Shown here piece after piece: positions 1-8,160 of a DNA stretch of 64,000 nucleotides. Source of the stretch: PFJX01 sp031426735 (GTDB lineage: Bacteria > Pseudomonadota > Gammaproteobacteria > Burkholderiales > Thiobacillaceae); NCBI GenBank assembly GCA_031426735.1, contig JASJPK010000064.1, positions 1-64,000 of the forward strand, written 5' to 3'. Both the position numbers and the translations under genes were made by a program. The notes under the pieces were generated by a model, which was not told the DNA's origin, searched no databases, and saw only the letters and a list, made by a program, of their open reading frames with translations. The first letter of the stretch is position 1. Each line of letters starts with the position of its first letter.

Positions 1-62
1 TCGCCATCCGTGAAGGCGGTCGCACCGTCGGTGCCGGCGTCGTCGCCAAAATCATTGAGTAA
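1..62 (+). CDS. tuf: Elongation factor Tu, C-terminal end (partial)
   Basis: Only the last 19 codons lie in the window; the frame begins at base 3 and stops at TAA 60-62. The peptide ends in REGGRTVGAGVVAKIIE, the classic C-terminus of bacterial EF-Tu domain 3. EF-Tu delivers aminoacyl-tRNA to the ribosome in the cytoplasm. A tuf gene directly upstream of rpsJ is the normal end of the str operon (rpsL-rpsG-fusA-tuf), with only 14 bases between tuf and rpsJ, so the two are probably co-transcribed. The rest of the gene is outside the window. Confidence 0.93.
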   Translation, partial: AIREGGRTVGAGVVAKIIE

Positions 63-76
63 TCAAGGCCAATAAT

Positions 77-388
77 ATGCAAAGCCAAAAAATTCGTATT
101 CGTCTTAAAGCCTATGATTACAAGTTGATTGATCAGTCGGCTATGGAAATTGTTGATACTGCGAAACGAACAGGTGCTGTAGTCAAAGGACCAGTTCCAT
201 TGCCCACGTCAATCGAGCGTTTCGATATACTGCGTTCACCCCACGTCAATAAATCTTCTCGCGATCAACTTGAAATCCGAACGCATAAGCGTTTGATGGA
301 TATTGTTGATCCGACAGATAAAACTGTAGATGCGTTGATGAAACTTGATCTTCCCGCTGGTGTTGATGTGGAAATCAAGCTTCAATAA
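77..388 (+). CDS. rpsJ: 30S ribosomal protein S10
   Basis: 103 residues, exactly the usual S10 length. S10 is a 30S head protein that, in E. coli, also acts with NusB in transcription antitermination. The start MQSQKIRIRLKAYDYKLID and the segment RSPHVNKSSRDQLEIRTHKR are diagnostic of the family. It is the first gene of the S10 cluster and follows tuf closely. The 79-base gap to rplC contains a small hairpin (GGAGA/TCTCC) but no clear terminator. Confidence 0.97.
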   Translation: MQSQKIRIRLKAYDYKLIDQSAMEIVDTAKRTGAVVKGPVPLPTSIERFDILRSPHVNKSSRDQLEIRTHKRLMDIVDPTDKTVDALMKLDLPAGVDVEIKLQ

Positions 389-467
389 ATTTGTTTGTGT
401 GGAGATTTATTCTCCAAATGTAAATTTGTCGGCCAATTGAAGTCGGCACCTATAAAGGAAATATAAA

Positions 468-1112
468 ATGAGTTTAGGCCTTGTCGGTCGCAAGATTGGC
501 ATGACCCGCATTTTTACAGAGGATGGAGTTTCCATTCCTGTAACGGTGCTGGATGTGTCAAATAACCGCGTAAGCCAAGTCAAGACGACCGGTACGGATG
601 GCTATACAGCCCTTCAGGTTGCCTTTGGTTCACGTAAACCCGGTCGTATCACGCAACCTGTGGCGGGGCATCTTGCCAAGGCTGGCGTTGATGCTGCAGC
701 AGGCATGATGGAATTTCTTGTCAGCACGGAAGTTGTTGGTAATTACCAACCAGGTGCTGCGATTTCTGCGGAAATCTTCCAACCGGGCCAGATGGTTGAC
801 GTTTCCGGTGTCACGCAAGGTAAAGGTTTCGCTGGCACCATTAAGCGGCATCATTTCAAGTCCCAGCGAGCAACGCATGGCAACTCGCGTTCACATAACG
901 TACCGGGTTCTATCGGACAGGCGCAGGATCCTGGCCGTATCTTCCCTGGTAAACGTATGTCGGGCCATCTCGGCGCAGTGAATAGAACTATCCAGAACCT
1001 AGAAATCGTACGAGTTGATATGGAGCGTCAATTACTCCTCATTAAAGGCGCCGTGCCTGGTTCAAAAGGGGGTAATGTGATCGTTAGCCCTGCCGTGAAG
1101 GGGGTGGCTTGA
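468..1112 (+). CDS. rplC: 50S ribosomal protein L3
   Basis: 214 residues against 209 in E. coli. L3 binds near the 3' end of 23S rRNA and is an early assembly protein reaching towards the peptidyl transferase centre. MSLGLVGRKIGMTRIFTEDG and the conserved loop GSIGQAQDPGRIFPGKRMSG, which holds the methylatable glutamine in E. coli, are both present. An AAAGGAAAT ribosome-binding site precedes the ATG. The TGA stop overlaps the ATG of rplD by one base, suggesting translational coupling. Confidence 0.97.
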   Translation: MSLGLVGRKIGMTRIFTEDGVSIPVTVLDVSNNRVSQVKTTGTDGYTALQVAFGSRKPGRITQPVAGHLAKAGVDAAAGMMEFLVSTEVVGNYQPGAAISAEIFQPGQMVDVSGVTQGKGFAGTIKRHHFKSQRATHGNSRSHNVPGSIGQAQDPGRIFPGKRMSGHLGAVNRTIQNLEIVRVDMERQLLLIKGAVPGSKGGNVIVSPAVKGVA

Positions 1113-1735
1113 TGGAACTCAAATTAATTAGTCAGGATGGGCAAAGTGCCGGTTCACTTACCGCGTCTGATGCCTTGTTTGGTCGCGAGTATAACGAATC
1201 CTTGGTTCATCAATTGATTACCGCGTTCATGGCAAACGCCAGAACTGGAGATCGCGCTCAGTTGACGCGTGCCGAAGTAAGGCATAGCACGAAAAAACCG
1301 TTTAAACAGAAGGGTACCGGCCGTGCTCGTGCCGGTATGACATCTTCACCGATCTGGCGTGGCGGTGGTCGGGCCTTCCCGAATAAACCTGATGAGAATT
1401 TTTCTCAAAAGGTGAATCGTAAAATGTATCGTGCCGGCATTGCATCTATTTTTTCTAAACTGGTTCAGGATGGTCGCTTGACGGTGATTGAAAGTCTGGG
1501 TGTCGATATGCCGCGGACTAAAGTTCTTGCTGGAAAACTCAAGACTCTGGGTATTTCAAACCGTGTGCTAATCATTGATTCAGTTGTTGATGACAATTTG
1601 TGGTTATCAGCACGAAACATGCATCATGTATTAGTTCTTGAACCCCATCAAACAGATCCCGTAAGCCTGGTTCGTTATGATCAGGTGCTGATGACTCGTG
1701 AAGCAGTCAAGTCACTCGAGGAGATTTACGCATGA
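1112..1735 (+). CDS. rplD: 50S ribosomal protein L4
   Basis: 207 residues (201 in E. coli). L4 lines the peptide exit tunnel; in E. coli it also autoregulates the S10 operon. The tunnel-loop signature KKPFKQKGTGRARAGMTSSP followed by WRGGGRAFPNKP is intact. I start at ATG 1112 rather than the in-frame TTG three bases earlier because it overlaps the rplC stop by one base and is preceded by a purine-rich GAAGGGGG. The C-terminal stop shares ATGA with rplW. Confidence 0.96.
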   Translation: MELKLISQDGQSAGSLTASDALFGREYNESLVHQLITAFMANARTGDRAQLTRAEVRHSTKKPFKQKGTGRARAGMTSSPIWRGGGRAFPNKPDENFSQKVNRKMYRAGIASIFSKLVQDGRLTVIESLGVDMPRTKVLAGKLKTLGISNRVLIIDSVVDDNLWLSARNMHHVLVLEPHQTDPVSLVRYDQVLMTREAVKSLEEIYA

Positions 1736-2043
1736 AGACCGCGCTGATGAAAGAGGAGCGTTTGCTTCAGATCATCCTCGCTCCGGTAATCTCCGAGAAA
1801 GCGACGATGTTGGCTGATAAGCGCGAACAAGTTATTTTCCGCGTAGCTACCACCGCTACTAAACCTGAAGTCAAGGCAGCAGTTGAATTACTGTTCAAGG
1901 TTCAGGTCAAGGGTGTAACAATTTCTAATGTCAAAGGTAAGACCAAAAAATTCGGCCGCTTTACCGGTACGCGTTCTAGTTGGAAAAAAGCCTTTGTTAG
2001 CCTTAAGCCAGGCCAAGAACTCAACTTCGCGGCAGGAGAATAA
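1732..2043 (+). CDS. rplW: 50S ribosomal protein L23
   Basis: 103 residues (100 in E. coli). L23 sits at the exit-tunnel mouth and docks trigger factor and SRP. ILAPVISEKATMLADK and the lysine-rich KTKKFGRFTGTRSSWKKAFV are typical. The ATG overlaps the rplD stop (ATGA) and is preceded by GAGGAGA. A second in-frame ATG five codons in (1747) would give a length nearer the norm, so the exact start is not certain. Confidence 0.95.
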   Translation: MKTALMKEERLLQIILAPVISEKATMLADKREQVIFRVATTATKPEVKAAVELLFKVQVKGVTISNVKGKTKKFGRFTGTRSSWKKAFVSLKPGQELNFAAGE

Positions 2044-2046
2044 ATC

Positions 2047-2871
2047 ATGTTGGTTAAAGTCAAACCGACCTCTGCTGGTCGTCGCGCAGTTGTAAAAGTT
2101 GTGACACCTGGACTGCACAAAGGACGGCCTGTAGCTAGTCTGGTTGAAAAGCAGAATCGTAAATCTGGTCGTAATAATAATGGCCATATCACCACTCGCC
2201 ATAAGGGCGGCGGTCACAAGCAGCACTATCGCCTTGTTGATTTCAAGAGAAACAAGGATGGCATTGTCGCCAAGGTGGAACGCATTGAATATGATCCGAA
2301 CCGGAGTGCCCACTTGGCATTGTTGTGTTATGCGGATGGCGAGCGTCGATATATCATTGCACCTCGCGGTGTTGAAGTCGGCACTGCCTTGCTAAGCGGT
2401 TCAGAAGCGCCTATCAAGCCCGGTAACTGCCTGCCTCTGCGTAATATTCCGGTGGGTTCTACCATTCACTGTGTTGAGATGCTTCCGGGTAAAGGCGCTC
2501 AGATATCCAGATCGGCTGGTACTAGCGTTCAGTTGCTTGCTCGCGAAGGTTCCTATGCACAGTTGCGCTTACGCTCCGGTGAGATCCGTAAAGTGCATAT
2601 TGACTGCCGGGCTACCTTAGGTGAAGTAGGCAATGAAGAGCACAGTCTTCGTTCATACGGTAAGGCAGGAGCAATGCGCTGGCGCGGTATCCGACCCACA
2701 GTACGCGGCACGGCAATGAATCCTGTGGATCACCCGCATGGTGGTGGTGAGGGTCGTACTGGTGAAGGCCGAGTCCCTGTGTCTCCTTGGGGACAGCCAA
2801 CTAAGGGGTACCGTACTCGTAACAACAAACGAACGGACAGTATGATCGTTCGCCGGCGTCATAAAGCATAA
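2047..2871 (+). CDS. rplB: 50S ribosomal protein L2
   Basis: 274 residues, the usual length. L2 is needed for subunit joining and peptidyl transferase activity. RHKGGGHKQHYRLVDFKRNK and the C-terminal MNPVDHPHGGGEGRTGEGR, which carries the catalytically important histidine region, are present, as is the SMIVRRRHKA tail. It lies three bases after rplW. Confidence 0.97.
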   Translation: MLVKVKPTSAGRRAVVKVVTPGLHKGRPVASLVEKQNRKSGRNNNGHITTRHKGGGHKQHYRLVDFKRNKDGIVAKVERIEYDPNRSAHLALLCYADGERRYIIAPRGVEVGTALLSGSEAPIKPGNCLPLRNIPVGSTIHCVEMLPGKGAQISRSAGTSVQLLAREGSYAQLRLRSGEIRKVHIDCRATLGEVGNEEHSLRSYGKAGAMRWRGIRPTVRGTAMNPVDHPHGGGEGRTGEGRVPVSPWGQPTKGYRTRNNKRTDSMIVRRRHKA

Positions 2872-2884
2872 GGGGTAACATAAA

Positions 2885-3163
2885 ATGGCTCGTTCAGTTA
2901 AAAAAGGCCCCTTTGTTGATGGCCACCTGATCAAGAAAATTCAGAAGGCAATTGCTGCCGGGGACAAGAAGCCAATTAAAACTTGGTCTCGACGCTCAAC
3001 TGTATTGCCTGATTTTATAGGCCTTACAGTGGCTGTGCATAATGGTAAGCAGCACATTCCTGTATATGTGACCGAGAACATGGTTGGTCACAAACTTGGT
3101 GAGTTCTCGTTGACACGGACCTTTAAAGGTCATGCTGCCGACAAGAAAACCAAGAAGAAATAA
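2885..3163 (+). CDS. rpsS: 30S ribosomal protein S19
   Basis: 92 residues, the same as E. coli. S19 forms a complex with S13 in the 30S head next to the A-site tRNA. MARSVKKGPFVDGHLIKKI and KTWSRRSTVLPDFIGLTVAV are family signatures. It is separated by 13 bases from rplB and is followed at once by a TAAGGAG that both ends this gene and begins the rplV ribosome-binding site. Confidence 0.97.
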   Translation: MARSVKKGPFVDGHLIKKIQKAIAAGDKKPIKTWSRRSTVLPDFIGLTVAVHNGKQHIPVYVTENMVGHKLGEFSLTRTFKGHAADKKTKKK

Positions 3164-3174
3164 GGAGAAATGTG

Positions 3175-3504
3175 ATGCAAGTATCTGCAATATTACGTGG
3201 TACGCGACTTTCATCTCAGAAGGCGCGTCTTGTCGCGGACTTGGTTCGAGGCAAATCTGTTGATCAGGCGTTAAATATCCTTGCCTTTTCTCCGCAAAAA
3301 GCTGCTTTTACTATCAAAAAGGTGCTTGAGTCAGCGATTGCTAACGCTGAACATAACGAAGGTGCTGATATTGATGAGCTTAGCGTTAAGACCATATTCG
3401 TCGATCAAGGTCCGAGTTTGAAGCGATTTACGGCAAGGGCAAAGGGTCGTGGTAATCGGATTGTTAAACCGACTTGTCACATTACTGTGACTGTAGGCGA
3501 CTGA
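3175..3504 (+). CDS. rplV: 50S ribosomal protein L22
   Basis: 109 residues (110 in E. coli). L22 contacts all 23S domains and its hairpin lines the exit tunnel (a macrolide-resistance site). LSSQKARLVADLVRGKSVDQ and the C-terminal beta-hairpin GRGNRIVKPTCHITVTV are recognisable. I chose ATG 3175 over an adjacent in-frame GTG at 3172; AGGAGA at 3163-3168 gives good spacing. Confidence 0.95.
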   Translation: MQVSAILRGTRLSSQKARLVADLVRGKSVDQALNILAFSPQKAAFTIKKVLESAIANAEHNEGADIDELSVKTIFVDQGPSLKRFTARAKGRGNRIVKPTCHITVTVGD

Positions 3505-3514
3505 GAGAAGGCAA

Positions 3515-4219
3515 ATGGGACAGAAAATACATCCGATTGGCTTCCGGTTAAGTGTCAACCGGGGCTGGACATCCAAGTGGTTCGCAAATAGCAAAACATT
3601 TGCAGCAACGTTGAATGAAGATATCAAAGTACGCGAGTTTCTAAAGAAGAAATTGGCACATGCATCTATTAGCAAGATCGTCATCGAGCGACCGGCCAAG
3701 AATGCACGGATCACACTCTTCTCATCCCGTCCTGGTGTTGTTATCGGCAAAAAGGGTGAGGATATCGAGTCTCTTCGTAAGCAATTAAGTTCTTTGATGT
3801 CTGTACCGATTACTCTCAATATTGAAGAGGTCAGAAAGCCTGAGATTGATGCTCAGTTGATCTCTGATTCAATAGCTAATCAACTGGAGAAGCGGATCAT
3901 GTTTCGACGCGCTATGAAGCGCGCGATGCAGAACGCAATGCGATTTGGCGCCCAGGGCATCAAAATTATGTCGGCAGGCAGGCTTAATGGAGCGGAGATT
4001 GCGAGAACGGAATGGTATCGGGAAGGGCGGGTTCCCCTTCATACCTTGCGTGCAGATATTGATTATGGCTTTTCGGAAGCAAGTACAACGTACGGAATAA
4101 TTGGTATTAAGGTGTGGGTATATAAAGGTGAAAATCTCGGCAGCGGTGAGAAGACAGTTGCTGCACCTGAACCCGAGCGTAGGCCGCGTCGCCCTGCTAA
4201 TCGTGCAGGTAAGGAGTAA
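3515..4219 (+). CDS. rpsC: 30S ribosomal protein S3
   Basis: 234 residues (233 in E. coli). S3 lies at the mRNA entry channel and contributes to helicase activity. MGQKIHPIGFRLSVNRGWTS, the KH-domain loop RPGVVIGKKGEDIE and GRLNGAEIARTEWYREGRVP are all present. The tail is proline/arginine-rich (PERRPRRPANRAGKE), as is common in betaproteobacteria. Confidence 0.97.
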   Translation: MGQKIHPIGFRLSVNRGWTSKWFANSKTFAATLNEDIKVREFLKKKLAHASISKIVIERPAKNARITLFSSRPGVVIGKKGEDIESLRKQLSSLMSVPITLNIEEVRKPEIDAQLISDSIANQLEKRIMFRRAMKRAMQNAMRFGAQGIKIMSAGRLNGAEIARTEWYREGRVPLHTLRADIDYGFSEASTTYGIIGIKVWVYKGENLGSGEKTVAAPEPERRPRRPANRAGKE

Positions 4220-4224
4220 AAATT

Positions 4225-4641
4225 ATGCTGCAACCAGCACGCAGAAAGTATCGTAAGGAACAGAAGGGCCGAAATACGGGGTTGGCTACTCGTGGTGCTA
4301 AGGTCAGTTTTGGTGAATTCGGCCTTAAGGCAATTGCACGAGGCCGTATAACAGCTCGTCAGATCGAAGCGGCTCGCCGAGCAATGACTCGGCACATTAA
4401 ACGTGGCGGTCGTATCTGGATTCGAATCTTTCCGGATAAGCCTATTTCGCAAAAACCTGCGGAAGTTCGTATGGGTAATGGTAAGGGGAATCCGGAGTAT
4501 TGGGTCGCTGAAATCCAGCCCGGTAAGGTTCTGTACGAAATGGAAGGTGTTACGGAAGAGATCGCACGTGAGGCATTCAGACTTGCTGCTGCGAAGTTAC
4601 CTCTTGCTACCACATTCGTAACGCGTCACTTTGGAGTTTAG
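4225..4641 (+). CDS. rplP: 50S ribosomal protein L16
   Basis: 138 residues (136 in E. coli). L16 helps place the A-site tRNA. MLQPARRKYRKEQKGRNTG, ARRAMTRHIKRGGRIWIRIF and the loop PEVRMGNGKGNPEYW-type sequence (here PAEVRMGNGKGNPEYW) identify it. Five bases separate it from rpsC. Its last codons contain the GGAG used as ribosome-binding site for rpmC. Confidence 0.97.
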   Translation: MLQPARRKYRKEQKGRNTGLATRGAKVSFGEFGLKAIARGRITARQIEAARRAMTRHIKRGGRIWIRIFPDKPISQKPAEVRMGNGKGNPEYWVAEIQPGKVLYEMEGVTEEIAREAFRLAAAKLPLATTFVTRHFGV

Positions 4642-4642
4642 A

Positions 4643-4843
4643 ATGAAAATTTCAGAATTACGTGCTAAGGATCTTAGCGGACTAAGAGCTGAATTGACGG
4701 AGTTGCTACGCGCCCAATTCAGTCTTCGTATGCAACTGTCTACACAGCAAACAAATAAGACACATGAAATTCGTAAAGTACGTCGTGACATTGCTCGGGT
4801 CCGCACTGTCATGCAGCAGACGAAAACAAGCGTCGTCAACTGA
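4643..4843 (+). CDS. rpmC: 50S ribosomal protein L29
   Basis: 66 residues (63 in E. coli). L29 is a two-helix protein beside L23 at the exit tunnel. MKISELRAKDLSGLRAELTE and the central SLRMQLSTQQ are typical, followed by the basic HEIRKVRRDIARV helix. An in-frame TTG at 4631 would extend it into rplP; ATG 4643 is preferred because it matches family starts and has GGAG upstream. Confidence 0.95.
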   Translation: MKISELRAKDLSGLRAELTELLRAQFSLRMQLSTQQTNKTHEIRKVRRDIARVRTVMQQTKTSVVN

Positions 4844-4848
4844 AGAGT

Positions 4849-5127
4849 ATGGTCATGAAAGAACAGCAAGCTGAAAAGATAGTTCGTGCACTAACGGGAA
4901 CGGTTGTTAGTGACAAGATGAATAAGACAGTAACGGTTCTGGTTGAGCGTAAAGTTAAGCATCCGCTTTATGGGAAAATCATAAGATTGTCCAAAAAGTA
5001 CCATGCACACGATGAAAACAATGAGTTCCATCCTGGTGACATTGTTGTCATAGAGGAGTGCCGTCCTCTGTCGCGAACCAAGACATGGAATGTATCTCGT
5101 CTTGTTCAGCGCGCTCAAATTGTCTGA
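4849..5127 (+). CDS. rpsQ: 30S ribosomal protein S17
   Basis: 92 residues if ATG 4849 is used, 90 from ATG 4855 (84 in E. coli). S17 is a primary 16S rRNA binder with an OB fold. LTGTVVSDKMNKTVTVLVER and GDIVVIEECRPLSRTKTW are signatures. It is the last gene of the S10 set before a 147-base gap, matching the S10/spc operon boundary known in E. coli. Confidence 0.96.
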   Translation: MVMKEQQAEKIVRALTGTVVSDKMNKTVTVLVERKVKHPLYGKIIRLSKKYHAHDENNEFHPGDIVVIEECRPLSRTKTWNVSRLVQRAQIV

Positions 5128-5274
5128 AAGAGCTTGCGTCTAGCCCGCTGCTCGTGGTAACCTTTTGAGCTCTCTGGGGTGGCTCCCAGAAATATGTTTG
5201 CCGCAGTTTTCGGCACGTTTAACCCGAACGGGATCCAAAACTACTCGGTCACCTGGGTAAGTTGGAGAGAAAAA
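5128..5274 (+). promoter_or_regulatory. S10/spc intercistronic region
   Basis: This 147-base gap is the longest inside the ribosomal block and falls where the S10 operon ends and the spc operon begins in E. coli. It contains a short hairpin (CTGGG/CCCAG) and ends in GGAGAG, the rplN ribosome-binding site. A promoter or attenuator is expected by analogy, but I see no convincing -35/-10 pair and no T-run. Confidence 0.35.
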
Positions 5275-5643
5275 ATGATCCAAATGCAATCCAAATTAGA
5301 TGTTGCCGATAACACAGGCGCGCGCACGGTTATGTGCATCAAAGTGTTGGGTGGCTCCAAGCGGCGTTACGCCAGCGTGGGGGATGTAATCAAGGTGAGT
5401 ATCAAGGACGCTGCGCCACGAGGTAGGGTGAAGAAGGGTGACGTTTATAATGCCGTTGTGGTAAGGACGGCGAAGGGAGTGCGGCGTCCCGATGGCTCTT
5501 TGATCAAATTCGATAACAATGCGGCGGTTTTGCTTAACAACAAGCTTGAGCCTATTGGTACCCGCATTTTCGGGCCAGTGACACGTGAGTTGCGAGGTGA
5601 GCGCTTCATGAAGATCGTTTCACTTGCTCCCGAAGTGCTTTAG
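5275..5643 (+). CDS. rplN: 50S ribosomal protein L14
   Basis: 122 residues (123 in E. coli). L14 sits at the subunit interface and forms an intersubunit bridge. MIQMQSKLDVADNTGARTVM and GDVIKVSIKDAAPRGRVKKG identify it. The open frame extends to 5179, but the extension has no family resemblance; ATG 5275 has GGAGAG just upstream. First gene of the spc group. Confidence 0.96.
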   Translation: MIQMQSKLDVADNTGARTVMCIKVLGGSKRRYASVGDVIKVSIKDAAPRGRVKKGDVYNAVVVRTAKGVRRPDGSLIKFDNNAAVLLNNKLEPIGTRIFGPVTRELRGERFMKIVSLAPEVL

Positions 5644-5652
5644 GGGTTGATT

Positions 5653-5967
5653 ATGCGCAAAATTCGCAAGGGTGATGAGGTTGTTGTAATAACCGGTAAG
5701 GATAAAGGTAAGCGTGGGCAAGTTCTGCGCGTGCTTGAGGGGTCGCTGGTTGTGGATGGAGTTAATCGCGTGCGTAAGGCGGTTAAGCCTAATCCTATGA
5801 AGGGTGCGGTTGGTGGTTATGTCGATAAGGATATGCCAATCGATATATCAAACGTTGCACTTTTTAATCCTTTGATTTCAAAGGGCGATCGTGTGGGTAT
5901 TAAAACGCTTGAGGATGGCCGGCAGGTTCGTTTCTTCAAGTCGAATGGTGAAGTGGTTGACGCGTAA
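5653..5967 (+). CDS. rplX: 50S ribosomal protein L24
   Basis: 104 residues, the same as E. coli. L24 initiates 50S assembly. MRKIRKGDEVVVITGKDKGK with the KOW motif, and GVNRVRKAVKPNP, are clear. ATG 5653 is chosen over the in-frame TTG 5647 (which would add MI); TAGGGG at the rplN stop provides the ribosome-binding site. Confidence 0.96.
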   Translation: MRKIRKGDEVVVITGKDKGKRGQVLRVLEGSLVVDGVNRVRKAVKPNPMKGAVGGYVDKDMPIDISNVALFNPLISKGDRVGIKTLEDGRQVRFFKSNGEVVDA

Positions 5968-5973
5968 GGATCA

Positions 5974-6516
5974 ATGATGGCGCGAATGTACGACTTTTAC
6001 AAAGATACCGTTGCTAAGCAGTTGACGGATCAGTTCGGGTACGAATCTGCAATGCAGATCCCGCGTATCTCCAAAATCACGCTCAATATGGGCGTGGGTG
6101 AAGCGGTTGGGGATAAGAAGGTTATGGATCATGCGGTTTCGGACATGACTAAAATCTCGGGTCAAAAGCCTGTTGTCACGTTGTCGCGCAAGTCAATTGC
6201 CGGATTTAAGATTCGTGATCATTATCCCGTGGGCTGTATGGTTACACTGCGCCGGGAGCAGATGTATGAATTTCTGGATCGTCTCGTTACTATTGCGATT
6301 CCTCGCATTCGAGATTTCCGTGGTATTGGAGGGAAGGGGTTTGATGGCCGTGGAAATTACAACATGGGCGTTAAAGAGCAAATTATCTTTCCTGAAATTG
6401 AATACGAAAAGATCGATGTTCTCCGTGGTATGAACATCACAATTACCACGACGGCTAAAACAGATGCTGAAGCTAAGGCTTTGCTGTCGGCGTTCAAGTT
6501 TCCATTTAAAGGTTGA
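5974..6516 (+). CDS. rplE: 50S ribosomal protein L5
   Basis: 180 residues (179 in E. coli), or 179 from the second ATG at 5977. L5 binds 5S rRNA and contacts P-site tRNA. ISKITLNMGVGEAVGDKKVM, KPVVTLSRKSIAGFKIRD and RDFRGIGGKGFDGRGNYNMG are hallmark segments. AAGGA in the rplX stop region is the ribosome-binding site. Confidence 0.97.
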   Translation: MMARMYDFYKDTVAKQLTDQFGYESAMQIPRISKITLNMGVGEAVGDKKVMDHAVSDMTKISGQKPVVTLSRKSIAGFKIRDHYPVGCMVTLRREQMYEFLDRLVTIAIPRIRDFRGIGGKGFDGRGNYNMGVKEQIIFPEIEYEKIDVLRGMNITITTTAKTDAEAKALLSAFKFPFKG

Positions 6517-6523
6517 TATCGCG

Positions 6524-6829
6524 ATGGCTAGGCTTTCTGTTATTAATCGTGAAGAAAAGCGACGCAAGTTGGTTAAAAAGTTTGCCGCCAAGCGAGCTGA
6601 GCTCAAGGCCCAGGTTGGTAATTCTTCTCTGAGTGATGAGGAAAGGGGTTTGGCGCGTGCTCAACTTGAGGCGCTTCCTCGTGACTCTAGTGAATGTAGA
6701 TTACGAAATCGCTGTCAGCTAACGGGCCGTCCCCGCGGAGTATTTCGTAAGTTCGGGCTCTGTCGTAATAAAATCCGTGAATACGCCATGAAGGGTGAGA
6801 TTCCCGGTGTTGTTAAAGCCAGTTGGTAA
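6524..6829 (+). CDS. rpsN: 30S ribosomal protein S14
   Basis: 101 residues, the long zinc-independent form. The C-terminal LPRDSSECRLRNRCQLTGRP and FRKFGLCRNKIREYAMKGEI define the family; the paired CxxC motifs of the short zinc-binding paralogue are absent. S14 is a 30S head protein. ATG 6524 lies seven bases after the rplE stop; the longer open frame from 6464 overlaps rplE and is not used. Confidence 0.96.
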   Translation: MARLSVINREEKRRKLVKKFAAKRAELKAQVGNSSLSDEERGLARAQLEALPRDSSECRLRNRCQLTGRPRGVFRKFGLCRNKIREYAMKGEIPGVVKASW

Positions 6830-6841
6830 GGGGCAAACGAT

Positions 6842-7237
6842 ATGAGTATGAGTGATCCTATCGCAGACATGTTGACTCGCATACGCAACGGTCAAATGAT
6901 CGATAAAGAAACGGTATGTATGCCTTCGTCGAAACTTAAAAAAGCGATTGCGCAAGTTTTAAGTGATGAAGGGTATATTGATGGATTCAAAGTTCGGGAA
7001 ATGGATGGGCATCCTGAAATTGAAATCGCATTGAAATATTATGCCGGTCGACCGGTTATTGAGAAAATCGATCGTGTCAGTAGGCCTGGTCTTAGAATCT
7101 ATAAAGGTCGAGATGATTTGCCGCGAGTAATGAATGGTCTAGGTGTTGCTATTCTTTCTACATCACAAGGTGTGATGACAGATCGTAAAGCAAGATCCTT
7201 AGGGGTTGGTGGTGAAGTTCTTTGTTTAGTAGCGTGA
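6842..7237 (+). CDS. rpsH: 30S ribosomal protein S8
   Basis: 131 residues (130 in E. coli), or 129 from a second ATG at 6848. S8 binds 16S central-domain rRNA and, in E. coli, represses spc-operon translation by binding near rplE. MSDPIADMLTRIRNGQMIDK and the C-terminal ARSLGVGGEVLCLV are typical. GGGGCAAACG precedes the start. Confidence 0.97.
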   Translation: MSMSDPIADMLTRIRNGQMIDKETVCMPSSKLKKAIAQVLSDEGYIDGFKVREMDGHPEIEIALKYYAGRPVIEKIDRVSRPGLRIYKGRDDLPRVMNGLGVAILSTSQGVMTDRKARSLGVGGEVLCLVA

Positions 7238-7245
7238 GGTAAAAA

Positions 7246-7779
7246 ATGTCACGTGTTGCTAAAAATCCCGTTCAAGTTGTTGCCGGTGTCGACGTCAAAA
7301 TTGATGTCGATCAAATTGTTGTTACTGGTCCGCTTGGTTCCTTGAGGCAGGCTCTGACTTCCAATGTTGGGATTAAATGTGTAGATGGTTTTCTGCATAT
7401 TTCTACTTTGGATGCTTCTCGTGAGGCGCATGCAATGTCTGGAACTATGAGGGCTTTGATCTCGAATATGGTTGTTGGCGTATCAAAGGGTTTTGAGCGG
7501 AAGCTGAACCTAGTTGGTGTGGGCTACCGTGCGCAAGCTCAAGGTGAAAAGCTAAACCTAACATTGGGATTTTCGCACCCAGTGGTCCATGTGATGCCGG
7601 AAGGTGTCAAAGTTGAGACGCCTACGCAGACTGAGATTTTACTCAAAGGTTTGGATAAGCAGGTGGTTGGTCAAGTGGCTGCCGATATTCGTTCATATCG
7701 CAAACCTGAGCCGTATAAAGGCAAGGGTGTTCGTTATGCAAACGAGATTGTTGCGCTTAAAGAGACCAAAAAGAAGTAA
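7246..7779 (+). CDS. rplF: 50S ribosomal protein L6
   Basis: 177 residues, as in E. coli. L6 sits near the sarcin-ricin loop. MSRVAKNPVQVVAGVDVKID, the duplicated fold GVSKGFERKLNLVGVGYRAQ and the C-terminal RKPEPYKGKGVRYANEIV are diagnostic. It lies eight bases after rpsH with GAGG as ribosome-binding site. Confidence 0.97.
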   Translation: MSRVAKNPVQVVAGVDVKIDVDQIVVTGPLGSLRQALTSNVGIKCVDGFLHISTLDASREAHAMSGTMRALISNMVVGVSKGFERKLNLVGVGYRAQAQGEKLNLTLGFSHPVVHVMPEGVKVETPTQTEILLKGLDKQVVGQVAADIRSYRKPEPYKGKGVRYANEIVALKETKKK

Positions 7780-7794
7780 ATAGGAGCTAATGCA

Positions 7795-8148
7795 ATGGAA
7801 AAGAAGTTACGTAGATTGCGCAGGGCTCGTAAAACCCGTGCGAAGATTAGTGAATTGGGTGGCTTGAGGTTGTGTATTCATCGGACCAATTCGCATATCT
7901 ATGCACAACTCATTGATGCTACTGGCGGAAATGTTCTGACTGCTGCTTCCAGTGTTGAAAAGGAAGTGCAAACCGAATTGAAAAGCGGTTCGAATGTGGC
8001 TGCGGCGAAATTTGTCGGCCAACGTTTAGCCGAAAAGGCAAGACAGTTGGGAGTTGAGAAGGTCTCATTTGACCGTTCAGGATTTGCTTATCATGGCCGA
8101 GTAAAAGCTCTTGCCGAAGCAGCTCGTGAACACGGTTTGCAGTTCTAA
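7795..8148 (+). CDS. rplR: 50S ribosomal protein L18
   Basis: 117 residues, as in E. coli. L18 binds 5S rRNA together with L5. RRLRRARKTRAKISELGGLR at the N-terminus, LCIHRTNSHIYAQLID and the C-terminal FDRSGFAYHGRVKALAEAAR are characteristic. It is preceded by TAGGAG. Confidence 0.97.
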   Translation: MEKKLRRLRRARKTRAKISELGGLRLCIHRTNSHIYAQLIDATGGNVLTAASSVEKEVQTELKSGSNVAAAKFVGQRLAEKARQLGVEKVSFDRSGFAYHGRVKALAEAAREHGLQF

Positions 8149-8160
8149 GCGAGGAATATC